In this document: piece after piece, positions 34,110-51,117 of the stretch
How the letters are laid out: each line of letters opens with the position of its first letter
Numbering within the stretch: the first letter of the stretch is position 1
DNA from: Adiantum capillus-veneris
Lineage: Eukaryota; Streptophyta; Polypodiopsida; Polypodiales; Pteridaceae
Assembly: GCA_014529385.2 (NCBI GenBank)
Contig: CM043959.1
Location: forward strand, 53,019,253 to 53,083,252
Direction of reading: 5' to 3'
Length of the DNA: 64,000 nucleotides
Made by a program: the position numbers and the translations under genes
Notes under the pieces: model-generated
Told to the model about the DNA's origin: nothing
Seen by the model: the letters and a program-made list of their open reading frames with translations, nothing else
Database searches by the model: none

Positions 34110-34630
34110 CCTGGCTTAAAATTAATTTTTTTCCTGACAGAAATGCTCTTGATGCTCTATAGCTCTATCAGAAACACTCACAGTAACTTTTGTACTTCAC
34201 TTCAGCTTTCAAACACACTTTTTCATCTTTTTGCGTCTTTTACAACCTTGTGATGAATCTACCAAGCAAGTATACATGCATGAAGTGCTCTAGATCCTGA
34301 ATCATGATGTCCTACTTACTCTACTCCTACTCATCATGTGAAATGGTGATAATGGTGTTTTGGTTGCTTACTGGCCTCTATGGCTTCTCAAGCTCTCCTC
34401 TCACCGCTTCTACCACTCCAACTCCTACTCTTCTAATACCTAAAACTATCTCAGTCTACCTAAATCTACCTAAGTCGAAGGATCTAGGCCAGACACACGC
34501 TTCCTAGACTCCCTCTAAGACCTATAGAATCCTCCACCCTCTGGTCCTATCTAAATGTAAAACAAGACTCTTGGCAAGCCAAAGAATCCCTATCCTCAAG
34601 GACTAGTCTCGGTCACCTACCTAAGGTTTT

Positions 34631-34651
34631 CGTCCGCGGAAACGGCGCCAA
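34631..34651 (-). promoter_or_regulatory. Primer-binding site (tRNA-Asp-like)
   Basis: Directly after the 5' LTR end (TCCAACA) the minus strand reads TTGGCGCCGTTTCCGCGGAC. The TGGCGCCGTT core matches the PBS complementary to the tRNA-Asp 3' end that plant Tat/Athila-type elements use. It fixes the element's orientation. Confidence 0.85.
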
Positions 34652-35525
34652 TGTTGGACGGATACACCGCGACAGACGTCAGCACGCGAGAACTCACCTA
34701 ACAAGATTTGTCAGCTAAGGACGAAGCTCGACCCGCAGGCATGTGGAAGCAAGCATAAGGTGTCAACCTACACTCGACCGACTCCTAACTAATTCCTACA
34801 GAGGTCTCTACCCAATGTCTAAGTCACAGCCTTCAGGAGTGCATAAGAGGAAACTTCCTACAACGCTTTCTAGAGCCGAACACCCATCAAACAATCTCGA
34901 AACACCACAGAACTTGAAGGAGACCCTACTGACACCAATAGGTTGCTCTCCCTAAGGTCTATGAACCAAAACCCCAACCCAAAACACCCGGTGTAAAATC
35001 ACTTAGGATGTCTGGCCGAAATTTGCAGGTCTTCATTTCCAAAATCTAAAGTGACTAATGTGTAGCTCTACTCAATGCGAACGCGTGGATATGCTGCAAT
35101 GAAAAATCAGACAACGTATGCTTAACGAATCACCAGATGAAGCTCGTAGATGGAGCTCGCAAAACCGGACCGTATGCACACAATGTAGGTATCGATGCGT
35201 AGCTCTCGTCGGGGGCAACACGCTACACTTCTCTGCACTCGATTCCGACCACCACCGGTGCACACGTAGCGTCAAGATGAAGCTCACACTCTCTCTCGTA
35301 CATAGTACGCTCACTCACAGACTTCCAACTTTTTAAAAATGACAAAGGTTCTTTTCATTAAGGTCAAAAAGTGGTATAAATACCTTACAATTCTCAAACC
35401 CTAAAGTTCCAAATTAACCATCTACTCAATCTAAATGTCAAAACTGGGATACAATCTGGAAACTTCTGTAAGCCCCAATATTTACAAGGTGAAATGTCGG
35501 GTTTTCTCAATAAATGAATAATTAC
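34652..35525 (-). repeat. 5' LTR, truncated by 57 bp at its outer end
   Basis: It matches 14324-15198 of the 3' LTR but stops at 35525, where unrelated sequence followed by satellite begins. The outer 57 bp present in the 3' LTR are missing. It carries a degenerate half palindrome at 35001-35013 and the conserved TATA-like palindrome at 35373-35384. Confidence 0.9.
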
Positions 35526-40230
<4,705 letters not shown>

Positions 40231-40239
40231 TAGCTTTCT

Positions 40240-40720
40240 GAACTCACTATATATATCACCCTATGGCCCAAAGTCACATCCTAGGATGTGTACAGTTGCA
40301 TCACGAAACACCTACATATAGCATCCTATGGACCTAAGGCCACATGATATTATATACCCATCATGAGACAACTACATGTAGTGCCCTATGTCCCTCAGGC
40401 CATAGGATGTGTACAATTGCATCATGAAACACCTACATATAGCATTCTATGGCCCTAAGGCCACATGATGTTATATACCCATCATGAGACAACTACATAT
40501 AGTGCCCTCAAGCCATAGGATGTATATTTACTCAACACAAAACACTTGCATAAAACATCATATGGACTAAAGGCCATATGATTTATACATACTCATCATA
40601 AACCACCTACATATAGCATCCTATGGCCCTAAATCCATAGGATTCTATATACCCATCATGAAACAACCACATATAGTGCCATGTGTGTATATATAATCAT
40701 CATGAAACGCCTACATATAT
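40240..40720 (+). repeat. Satellite block E
   Basis: Units of about 120 bp contain CATCCTATGGCCCTAAGGCC, ACATGATATTATATACCCATC and ATGAxACACCTACATATAG. They are a diverged subfamily of the hairpin repeat; arms read CATCCTATGG/CCATAGGATG. Confidence 0.75.
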
Positions 40721-40795
40721 ACTCACAATGAAATGACTTTGTGATGGTTTTCTTAACAAATATTTACTGAAACCTTCTTGCAGGTATGGGTTTTA

Positions 40796-43700
40796 ATCAA
40801 GGTGATAGAGCATGAATGTTTGTAGCCACACAAAAGGTTTCCCTTGGGAGTGTCTGTGAGACAAACCCAAACGCATATTACTCAGGCATGCTTATTGGGG
40901 AAGGAAATGTATCGGTGTCAGTTGATTTGTGTTTTCAAAAGAAAGCACTTATTCCATTTCCAACAGTGGATGCATTGATAGTGGGAGATTCTTTTCACAG
41001 TATTATGAAATGGAGTATTGGGTTGCTACAACATATGAATGAGATACAGTACAAAGGGGTTCTATGTCTGAGACTCACAAAGGAATGGGAGCATTCGAGG
41101 CACAATCTAATGGAATGAGATATAGGGAGGTTTGAAAGGATAAGAGGGTTCAACTTTAAGATGAAACCAAAACACATGTAGTAGTGTATGTGTGTCCATT
41201 TGATTCCGTGAACTTTGGTGAGTTAGGTGGATAACATCAGTATTGGTATTGAAACATCCTATGCTTGTGAGGCTACTATTTCTGCACAATCTGATGTATG
41301 CAGCATCAATCTGGTTTGTTGGCCTGTCAAGAGAGTGACAACTATGGATGGAAAATCATTATTACAATATAACGATTTACATGCTAGGGACTCATTACAA
41401 GATACATGCATTGAATCAGCTCGTTTAGTAGAGCCTATTTCAAAAATACAAAAATATTGCTTTATGAATAGGAAGCCAAAAATGTTCGTGAAACCTTCTA
41501 AGAGATCCAATCAAGCATCCCTATCATCTGTCCAGCTTGTTTCAACCATAAATTGTTGTTCTATGAGGTGTTGTCAATATGTCAATAGAGATAAGGTCAT
41601 GGCTATGCGCAATGAATTTTGGGGACAAAGTTTGCAAAATAGAACCAACTATGTGTATGATACAATGTTGACTTCTTGGCGTGAGAAAAAAACAACTACA
41701 AAGACTTGCTATGTGTTTTATTTTAATGGCAATGAGGTCTATAGCAGAGCTTGGTACAAAATTCCTGGCATTCCAAAAACTTCAGTTTATCGTTACCGTG
41801 AACAATTTGAAAATGGGGTTCAACGCTCACTGCATGGTAATGATGGTGTCATAAGAAAAGGAAGATACCATATAGAAATGGGAAGGACATTGATGTGCTC
41901 TTTTGTAGATGGAAACTCAGAGAAAATTCCACATAAGAGTAGAACTATGGAAGATGGTACTAGAGAAACCTTGCTTGCAATACCAAATACGTACAAGCAA
42001 TTAGACATCTTACATGATGTCAATAAAGCACTCGAGAGTATGAGTCTCAAGCCAATGTCTAGCACTACATTCAATAAGGTTTCGAATATAGAATTTGATA
42101 ATGTGACCTTGTCAAAAACAAGCAAGTTCTCCAAATGTGTTGTATGTAGTCGGATAAAGTCTCAACTAGAGTCAACAAATGATATTGAGCTGATTTCATG
42201 TTTGAAGGATGAACGTAAAATTCACATTATGCAACAACAAAGCTGTAGAAATTTGTACTTCACCTAGCGTAAGTTCTCGCAAATGAAAAAGGATAACTAC
42301 TTATGCATTATACATGATAAAATGGACCAAAAAAAGACAGCAATACCTAGATTGCAAGTGAACTCAATAGACTATGTGAATGCATATTAGTTGCAAGTAT
42401 CATTAACAAGTATGATAACACATGGGCATGGGCATGGGATGTATCGTCATTTCTCGTTGAATGGTCTATGGCCTTTAGATCCGAATTCTACAATTGGTTC
42501 CCCCTTGCATTATGCTTAATAGAATTTGGAAAGAACAAAAAACCATGGGCTAGGAGATTTATGCCATGATGGTATGCCACGCATCAATGTAACATTGTTC
42601 AATGCATTGAATTCAAGGACAGCTCTAAACCACCAAAACATAATGATGAAAGAGCATAAGAGAAATGTATCAGCAGTAGTAACACCATCGTTGGCTATTG
42701 AAGGATGTAATGGAGAGATTTCTAACTTGCAATCATCCTCCTCTCAATGTGCTGTGGAAACCATGTCCACTTTCGTGTTTCAAAAATTGCCTAAGAATCT
42801 TCTAATACAGATAGATAAGTGTGCAGGAGAGAATAAGAATCGATATTTATTTGCATATTTATCCTTGCTAGTAGAAAAAGGTGTTTTCAAAACGGTGCAT
42901 TTGGGATTCTTAATGGTGGGTCATACACATGAGGACATAGATGCAATGTTTAGCAGGTTTTCAGAGAGATTATGAACAGGAATGACCTAGGCTTTTCCAC
43001 ATTTGATGGAACATTTTTAAAAATGTGAAAGTTCAGCTCCAGCACCATTTCTGATGACGCAAGTTCCTGACTTCAAATCCTTTGTTAAAGGGTACATGTG
43101 GGATGTACAAGATGCTCTTGTTGGACACTCTAAGCCACTTCAAGCTTGTTTCTTTATGCAAGGTGAAATCCTAGTAATGCAGTACAAAATTCACCCCAAA
43201 TCACTTGATTTGGATGTCGAGGGAGTCAGGAATTGAGTTGTGGAAAAAAGATGATCAAGAAAAACCAAAATTGCATGTAGGTTGTCTAGATGTGGTTCCT
43301 ATAGCAGACTATGTGAGGGATAGTCCGCTTGTTAATCAAGGGATTAAGACATGTCTTGAATTCTAGAAAAGATGGACTCTAGTAAAAGGAAAGGAGTACG
43401 ATTCTACAACATACATGGAGCCAGTTATTATCTATGGTAAGAAATAATTAGTGAGCTTGAACAACCAACCAATAAACAAATTGGTGAATATACATCATTT
43501 TGGCCAAAGACTATAGGGAGTCATCGAATGCAACAGATAGAGGAAGAGATAGATGAGTTTAAAGGATATGAAGAATTGAATGATCACTATGTTGGTCCTC
43601 AAAGTGCAAGGCCAGAGGAAGCTTTTAGGCCTCAAATTGATGTAAGAAAAGGGGATTTTGTTCTTGTGAGACCCGCAGATCCACAATATCCGATATGGCT

Positions 43701-43992
43701 AGGAGTTGCAGAGTCAGATGTTGATGTAGACAGGTCATCTCCTAACTACAAGAAAGTTTCATTCAATATTGGGCACCAAAACATTGGAAAAGAATCCCAC
43801 AATCCAAGAACAATATGAGGATTGTTGGGAAAACAATTGGTGCTGCAATCTTGCTGACCCAAAGTGTTAAAGTGTGTTGATGCAGTTGTGTGGTCACGGA
43901 CTCCCAAGGGTGGAAGACTTGCAGAAGCAATTAAAATCCTATTCAATGTTGTGGAGAAAGCACAAGCTAGCTTAATAGGAGAAACTGAATAG
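40796..43992 (+). pseudogene. DUF7869-like protein relic
   Basis: Frame 41227-42267 is open for 346 codons. It includes a CC..C segment (CCSMRCCQYVNRDKV), AWYKIPGIPKTSVYRYREQ and KCVVCSRIKSQLE...QQSCRNLYF. After an amber it continues KKDNYLCIIHDKMDQKKTAI and ITHGHGHGMYRHFSLNGLWP. Then 42526-42975 reads LLIQIDKCAGENKNRYLFAY and GFLMVGHTHEDIDAMFSRFS. Later frames hold RKGDFVLVRPADPQYPIWLG and a C-terminus ending near 43992. The D..ENKN and GHTHEDID blocks are hallmarks of an uncharacterised family annotated DUF7869. Conserved Asp/His/Glu residues hint at a nuclease-like fold, which is my inference. Stops and frameshifts break it. The segment 40816-41118 may be an upstream exon. Confidence 0.7.
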
Positions 43993-44460
43993 CATTTCAT
44001 TTTCATATATTGTTTTTCTTGCTATCCGTGTCTATGTATATTTTATAAAGTATTAGTTAACACCAACATGAAAATACAATTTTGGATGGGACCAAAAAAA
44101 GATGTTTCTCAACACCACCATTTTCTTGAGAATCTATCTCTTTGTCTAATGTAACACAAGTCCTCAAGACAAGTCCTAGAATAAATGAAATTTTCCCAAA
44201 TCAAATGGAAAATAGGAATCCATAGGCATTGAAATGGGTCCCAAAGTTGTGGAATTTTCCCATTTCATCTAGAAGAGTGTTAAGGGGTTAGTGTGAAATT
44301 AGAGTGTGTAAACATATAATTGGCAAGATACAGTGACAAATTAGGGAATAATGAACACACTGCTTCATGCACACACATCCAAAATCCACAAAAACATAAA
44401 CACAAAAGTGAAATTAGTGAGGAAACACATCCAATTATGCCACAATTACACTAGCGTAGG
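43993..44460. other. AT-rich sequence with no gene recognised
   Basis: Non-coding by inspection. It leads into the PBS-like site and could be the leader of an eroded minus-strand LTR element. Confidence 0.4.
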
Positions 44461-44463
44461 CCA

Positions 44464-44488
44464 TCGTCCCCGACAGAGACGCCAAATA
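44464..44488 (-). promoter_or_regulatory. PBS-like sequence of a second, eroded LTR element
   Basis: The minus strand reads TATTTGGCGTCTCTGTCGGG followed by GACGATGG. Apart from the TCTC core this matches the plant tRNA-Asp PBS context (TGGCGCCGTTGTCGGGGA). It is preceded by CAATCGCCAATA, an LTR-end-like sequence. The putative 5' LTR would lie to the right, from about 44489, but no partner LTR was found in the window. Confidence 0.45.
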
Positions 44489-45054
44489 TTGGCGATTGCC
44501 ATTGTTGCATAGCTCCAATGGCCAACAAAATTATGAATCCGGAGGGATGAGCTACCGGGCTAGGGCATGAAAACACTCACACGATTAGTGAGCTAATCAT
44601 GGCAACACAAATGGTGACTCTATGAGATGAGCTTCTTGGCCTATGGAGGAGCTAAGCCACAACGGTTGGCAATCTCCACATCCACTTCCCTTCACCTCCA
44701 ATCAACCCAATCACACACACTAATGATTGCAAGGCGCACACAACACTAATCCTATCATGGAACCACTAATCACAAGCACATACACATAGATATATCGAGC
44801 ACCACACTCCAATCAAACCTACATGCACACACAAGCAAAAGAGGGCAATTACACACGATTAGAGAGGGATTAACCACTAATTAGTTACGATCTAGCTAAT
44901 CAAAGCATCATTAGCAATCACAAGAAGCATGAGAGAGGAATAGTGAAAGAGAATTAAGCATTGATTAGTGTTAATCAAGTCACATGAGCAAGGAGAAGCT
45001 CAAGGGCTCCATAGCCACACACCTCAAGAGCTCTCACCAAAGAGTGCTCTCAAC

Positions 45055-45118
<64 letters not shown>

Positions 45119-46930
45119 GAGACTGTAGGCCTTGCTAATATTGACAAAAATGGTGCAAACATGTTGGCTTGCAAGGAAGCAGATGATTCCAAATGGAGCA
45201 GCATGTAGGAGAAGCAGATGATTCAAAATAGAAGCATGCATTGGAGAAGTGGATTGCACATGTCTATATTTCAAGTCTTGAATGCTCTTCATTCTGTCAA
45301 TTTTGAAAATATGCTTCCTGCCACTAATTGTTTTGATTGTTGCTACCTATTATTATGAAACTTTCACAATCAAATGCACACCCTTCCCATTTGTGAGACC
45401 ATAATCCTTCACTAAAGCATCTTGTCAGCATAGCTCACAACCTCCATTTACTAGTCTCTACTGCGTTACACAAAAGGCTTGCACGCTTCAATCTGATGTT
45501 CTTAAGAAGCACATCATCACCACTCTAAGAGTCTAGGAATAATATGGTGTGATTAGTAATATTTTACTAAGCCATAATCATTGTGCTCCAAAGACGACTC
45601 TCATCAGTCCCAAGAGAGAAGCAAAGACAACTGGTGATACTTATGCTTCATTGCAAATTTCCGTCTCTCTCTCTCCCTCATCCTCTCTTGTCTCTCTCTT
45701 TTATAAAACAAAAAGCCTTCTTTTGGAAGTTTTAATAACTCTTTGAGAAAACCTAGAGGCATGTCGACACAACATTGAAGCTGCATACAATCAACATGTC
45801 CAAAAAGGGGCTATGTAACATACCTAGTTAGGAAAGCACAAAAAATGGATTTTTATCCATTTCATAAAAACCAAAGACAAATATATAGAGCTATTGAGGC
45901 ACAGTATGTATGTGAAAGATCACCAAACAACATTACATGTTGTCTTTATCAACCTTCCCAAAGAGTGTCCCTTTGATAACCTCGAATGTCTTAGAGATTG
46001 ATTCCTCAATCGAGCCCAAAGCTTTGGGAGTTCACGGGCCTTGAATTCTTGCAGACATTCCACAAACCTTGTATTTGTAGATCTCACGGCACCCACCTGA
46101 GCGGTCTTATGAGCAACCTCAAGATCCTTGACATCACCTTTTTGAGGAGTGCCCAAGCTGCTTTGTTTCACAGCTTGGTGACGTTCTTGGGAGTTTTCGT
46201 GAAGGCAATTTCACAAGCAACAGCACCAAGAGTATTATTAGTGTAGCTTTGTTGCATTCTAGTATGTGAGGCTCATCTTTGTCTCTCCTACGGGCCATGG
46301 CAAGAAGCAGCTGCAGCAAACGTAGTAGGTAATTCAACTATTGTCGTATAGATCTTTGAGGTCCCTTGGGATATATTTCCCATGACATTAAAATTTATAT
46401 TCTTCTTCTTCTTTCTCTTTAACCGTTTGAATTCACAAAATCCCCGTCATATTTTGAGCTTGCCTTGAAGAAAATCAAGAAATTTCCACAAGTTTTAGTG
46501 TAAATACATGTAAAAGCTTGAAATTTTAAACCTAAAAACCGGGAGAAATTCAAGTTTTCCCTTTTTTTCTTCGATTCGAGAAAATGTATTTTTCTAGCCT
46601 TGCTCGTCTCTCTCTTTTTCAAAACCAAAAAACTTCTTTTGGAAGGTTTTGTTTTGTTCTGTAGCGCATGGGTAATTTCTCGGGGGGTTCACCATTCAGT
46701 ACCCCCCTATATAACGTGCGTTCGGAGAGTATTAAAAAAATCCCTCTTTCAACATGTCTTAATGAATAAAATGACCCCTTATTTTAGGATTTTTTTCCAA
46801 AATTGAATTTAAAAACCCCTTATTTTAATGTATCTCTGTTAAATTGCCTAAATTTTTTGCATTTTAAAACCCCTCCTTTCGAACTCACGTTATACATTAA
46901 CATGATAACATAGTGCACCCCCTGAGGGTG
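44489..46930. other. Possible LTR remnant and unassigned sequence
   Basis: 44489-45060 may be part of the LTR implied by the PBS-like site. At 45.9-46.3 kb the minus strand has two overlapping frames (46171-45920, 46337-46134), suggesting a broken coding segment with EFKARELPKLWARLRNQS. I do not recognise the family. The rest is AT-rich with no feature. Confidence 0.3.
45061..45115. repeat. (GA)n microsatellite
   Basis: GA run of about 55 bp. Confidence 0.95.
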
Positions 46931-46937
46931 ATTTTCT

Positions 46938-46940
<3 letters not shown>

Positions 46941-47028
<88 letters not shown>
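46941..47028. repeat. (AT)n microsatellite
   Basis: AT run of about 88 bp. Confidence 0.95.
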
Positions 47029-47036
<8 letters not shown>

Positions 47037-47474
47037 ATATTCTATGTTGTAGCATGCAAGCAGTGTTCATGAAAAGTGTGTGTCAACTTAGCCTTGACTC
47101 GGTTGTAAAATCAAAACAGCAGGTTGAAGGGAGGGGAAGAAGAAAAAAGTATGCTTGTAAAATTTAAGAAAATGGAATGAAATTGCAAATAATGCCAACT
47201 ATTTTGGAAAACTTCCTCTTTGAATCTATCCTAGAGGGAATTTTTTCTTAAATTGATTTTCTTTGAACATTGGCCGCAGCTCAAGACTAAAGAAGGCCGA
47301 GTCTTAAATGACCCCCCACCATGGGATCCACGAAGGAGAAGTGCACGCAAGAAAACAGAGATGCGTGACGCCATTGGATTTTCAAAAAGTAAACGCCGAT
47401 ATATTTTGTAAGCTCGGACATCTAGAGAGTAAACTCAGACAAGCATAAGTATATGTGAACACGCCTATTTTCAA

Positions 47475-47562
47475 TGAAATGCATACGTTCACTTGGTTAG
47501 AGCACGGGGCTACCACAACACCCCTCTGAGATCAAGACCGGGGCCAAGAACTGCGCCAGATT
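47475..47562 (+). repeat. tRNA-like (SINE-type) segment
   Basis: The sequence TTCACTTGGTTAGAGCACGG resembles a tRNA 5' half with A-box (TGGTTAGAGCAC). It is followed by CTACCACAACACCCCTCTGA and a degenerate B-box-like GATCAAGACC. It lacks an acceptor stem and cannot be a functional tRNA. A tRNA-derived SINE head is the best reading. Confidence 0.45.
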
Positions 47563-47620
47563 TTTGTCGCCATCGGATCTCCTTGAGATGCCCGCCCTCA
47601 ATCCTCCGTCATCAATCTGC

Positions 47621-47757
<137 letters not shown>

Positions 47758-47988
47758 GACCCCCCAGCCATGGGATCCACGAAGGAGAAGTGCACGCAAG
47801 AAAGTAGAGACGTGCGACGCCATTGGATTTTTAAAAAATAAACGCGGATATATTTTGTACGCTCGGACATCTAGAGAGTAAACTCAGACAAGCATAAGTA
47901 TATGTGAACATGCCTATTTTCAATCATATTTTTGTCGCCATCAGATCTCCTTGAGATGCCCGCCCTCAATCCTCCGTCATCGATTTGC

Positions 47989-47991
<3 letters not shown>

Positions 47992-48073
<82 letters not shown>
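47992..48073. repeat. (CT)n microsatellite, 82 bp
   Basis: CT run ending duplication unit 2. Confidence 0.95.
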
Positions 48074-48076
<3 letters not shown>

Positions 48077-48399
48077 CAAAATGTTACATCCATATCTATG
48101 TTGCTTCAAGGAACGCAAGGGTGCAACATCACAATACAATACAGTGAATTTAAGAGAACAAAGTACGCTTGCATCCACAGACCACATCTAAATCCACGAT
48201 TTTGCCATAAAGGTTTCCTAATTTACAGGGCTTCACAGCTTCACTATGAGTCGGACAAAACATCCTCACTTCCTAACTTCACAAAATAGAGAAGCCCTAT
48301 ACAAAATTGGCCATGGAAAGCACCTTTTCAGCTTCACAAGAGCCACCCAAAAACAGCACATGAGGAGACTCTATGAGAAGACTTGATGAAGTTGTATCT

Positions 48400-48997
48400 T
48401 ACAAGGCCTGGGGGAATTCACATGAAAAATGCCCTGGTTTGCCACAAGAGTAGCACAAACCTCCACCACCACCACCTCCTCCATAACCACAACAACGGCT
48501 GCCTCCACCACTCGAACGACCCCCGCCAAAGCTTCGTCCACCCCCTCACTCGATGGACACTCACGTGCAAAATGCCCTTCTTCTCCACAATTGTAGCAGC
48601 TTCCTCCATCCCACCTCCATAGCCCTCACCACCACCGCTATTATTGTGATAAAACCACCACCACCTCCTCCATGCCCTCCACCTCCGCCATATCCACTAC
48701 CTCCTCCTCCATCAGCAGATGGGCACTCCCAAGCAAAATGACCTACCTCACCGTAGTTATAACATCCACATCCGCCGCTACCACCACTTCCATACCACCA
48801 CCACCATCACCTCCATAATCACCTCCCCCACCCCCTCCATATCCGCCACGCCCGCCCCTTTCCCTTCCACCACCATAACCACCTCTTCCTCCATATCCAT
48901 CATCTTCTCTCAATCCTTGTAGAGCCTTTTTGTTCGGGCCTGTCACTTGAACTGCACGGGTCTGCCCATCGTCTCCCTCCTCAACGCGGAGCTCAAC

Positions 48998-49000
<3 letters not shown>
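48400..49000 (-). pseudogene. 5'-truncated cold-shock-domain/CCHC glycine-rich protein pseudogene
   Basis: The minus strand starts mid-domain with VELRVEEGDDGQTRAVQVTG, the C-terminal end of a plant cold-shock domain. A Gly/Arg/Tyr-rich linker follows (GYGGRGGYGGG), then three zinc-knuckle blocks: CYNYGEVGHFAWECP (second Cys lost), CYNCGEEGHFARECP (intact) and CYSCGKPGHFSCEFP (last Cys lost). Plant proteins of this type (CSP/GRP2 class) bind RNA as cold-responsive chaperones. The first ~45 residues of the cold-shock domain are absent: the sequence runs straight into a (CT)n tract at 49001. Frames change between knuckles. The absence of introns and the truncation fit a retropseudogene. Confidence 0.8.

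Positions 49001-49076
<76 letters not shown>
49001..49076. repeat. (CT)n microsatellite, 76 bp
   Basis: CT run forming the junction between the cold-shock pseudogene and the LINE ORF1 relic. Confidence 0.95.
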
Positions 49077-49080
<4 letters not shown>

Positions 49081-49317
49081 ACAAAAAACGCAGCCGTTTT
49101 TTGACCTAGTAGACAGTAGTTCACTCTTTTGATCATAACTTCTTCATCCGAACTCCGATTTGGGTGATCTATAGCCTCAATCAAAGAGCACAAAGTCCTC
49201 CATGCATTGATGTAAAGACAAAAAATTTCAGATTTATGGAAGGCATTTCTTTAACAGCATTTCCAAAGTGAACAGGTTTAGGAAAATTGACTCTCATCTC
49301 TTATTTTACATGCATTG

Positions 49318-50172
49318 TCGTCCGGCACTCGCAAGGGTTCTTCTTCTTCAACAAGGTCCACAACCATTGTGGAAAATGATCCAAAATCTCTTAAGTGTGG
49401 AGATAGCAACACAATCAATCAACCAACGACATCGAAAACCATGATCATGGCGTACTTGGTATCATTGCAGGAGACTGTAAACAAACAAGGTGAAGACTTA
49501 CGATCACTTGCAATGGAGAATGGCACACTAAGGGTACTTGTGGTTGAGAATGAGAATCTTAAGAGGACACTTGAGATGCAAACAACACGTTTGATGCAAC
49601 TTGAAGAGGAAGTCAAGGAACGTAAACGCTCTCTTGTGGACTTGAATGTAGAGCATGACCATGTATTGAAAGAGGAGAAATTTGACACCATGAGCAGGGA
49701 TGTATACGACATGAAAAATGTATGCACAAACAAGTCTTGGGCTGATGTATGTGGTAGCAATGTGGTCTCTAATACCTCACTCACGCAAGCTATGGTTCAA
49801 ACAAAGAATGTTGAGAATGTGGATGTGGAGGAGTTGAAGGAACAGGAGCGACGTTCCAAGAACATTCATATTCGTGGAATTCCCAAAGAGAAGTTAGAGA
49901 CACCTCCTTCTCTTGCCATTGTTATTGAAGATTTCTTCAAACGTACGAACATCATATTGTGCGCATCACTTCTCACTCTCTCTCCAGTTTCTCTCTCTCA
50001 CACACGCACACTAAAACATGGACAACAACTGCAAGTCTCCTCTCATGCGAATCATCGAGCTTGCCAAACAGTAGGTCTACTAAATGTGAGCACAGCTCTT
50101 TGCATAAGAAGGAGAAACCAGCACGTGGATGCCTTTTTTGAGCTCAAAAATTTTAAGCCACATTATATATAG
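49318..50172 (+). pseudogene. LINE ORF1-like relic
   Basis: An open frame of about 285 codons without a good ATG at its 5' end (first ATG near 49441). It contains a leucine/glutamate heptad coiled coil (ENGTLRVLVVENENLKRTLE), then ELKEQERRSKNIHIRGIP and SLAIVIEDFFKRTN. That matches the start of the RRM-like domain in L1-type ORF1 proteins. The coding similarity stops abruptly near 49960 at a CT-rich sequence. No endonuclease or RT follows. Confidence 0.6.
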
Positions 50173-51117
50173 TATAGAATTTTTTGTGCTTTGAAGGTTA
50201 ATTGGTAAGTATGGTACTTCATGCAATTTTTCTCATGCTATGTGTCATACATATTGCTACCCACTGCTCAAGTCTTCAAGTTTTGGCAAAACTGGGAAAG
50301 GGCATTTTCTATCTGTGTCCTGACAATGAAAAAAACAAGAAGAGGACAAAATAAATCGTCACCCTTGAAAGCTTTAAGTTAGAAGACGACCATCAAGCAA
50401 ATGCCAACTTTACCCTTGCTAGATTCTTGTGCAAAATTGTTCTTCTATGTTGAGTTTAACATGATTGGAGCAAACTCCTTGACTATTTCAACCATAGCCT
50501 CTTTAGGATTGACCCTAGTGGAGTCGATAAGGAGGAGGCAACAAGTAAGCAAGATTATCCTTCTATGTTGAAATTTACATGATTGGCCCTACTTCAATTA
50601 ATAAGTAGGAGGTAACAAGTATGCTAGGAGGAACTGCTCATGAGATGGTGGCGACGGTGGAAACCCTTCAACACAACCTTGTTGACAGAGTCATTTGGAA
50701 CTAGAAGTTAGAACTTATTGTCACCTTGTTGATGTATTTGGGTACTAGTTAGATGAAAAAAAAAATGTAAAAAAAAGAAGTGACTTCCCTACCATTGTAT
50801 ACAGTTTTTATCCTTGTGGGTTGCTGACTCCTATTAAAAGCCAAGAACTCTTAGCTCATTTGTCCCCATGGCAAGTAAACCTTGCATGGGTTGGCTTTCT
50901 TTTTTGGTTTTGTTAATATGAAATATGCCACATAAATTGTGAATTGCCAAAAAAATAAACATGATTGGAGAAAAAGTTGATTTATTTTATTTGAATTTTG
51001 TGTGTATTTTGGTTCCCTTGTTTATTTACTTTAGGAAAAAGAAATCAAGCATCAAATTTTTACATTAAAGTCAATGCCAGTTAGTTCTTCAATGTCTACA
51101 TGGGCTTCGATTCATAA

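Larger units (their letters stand above)
14324..35525 (-). mobile_element. Giant Ty3/gypsy LTR retrotransposon (non-autonomous now)
   Basis: Long direct repeats at 14324-15255 and 34652-35525 differ at roughly 40 of 870 positions by eye. They enclose gag, protease, RT, RNase H and integrase sequences, all on the minus strand. The order PR-RT-RH-IN is that of Ty3/gypsy. The PBS matches the tRNA-Asp 3' end, as in plant Tat/Athila-type elements, and the size (21.2 kb, including a 1.6-kb insertion) also fits that non-chromoviral group. I saw no chromodomain after integrase. Unusual parts are palindrome arrays, a second protease-like domain after integrase, a doubled zinc module and a 3.4-kb ORF before the 3' LTR. 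Stops and frameshifts occur in every coding block. No target duplication can be read because the 5' end is truncated. Confidence 0.9.

Noticed and set aside
18800..34200. A nested LTR element bounded by the two palindrome arrays
   Set aside because: Apart from the palindromes the two regions are too dissimilar to be LTR pairs, and neither has PBS or PPT at its edge. The outer LTR pair, PBS and PPT explain the whole unit.
14745..35314. An 80-codon frame in the sense strand of both LTRs (14745-14987 and 35072-35314)
   Set aside because: It is retained because the LTRs are about 95% identical. It has no recognisable motif, and a second frame on the other strand is retained equally well.
47475..47562. 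A functional tRNA gene
   Set aside because: No acceptor stem pairing or proper T-arm; the B-box-like part is degenerate.
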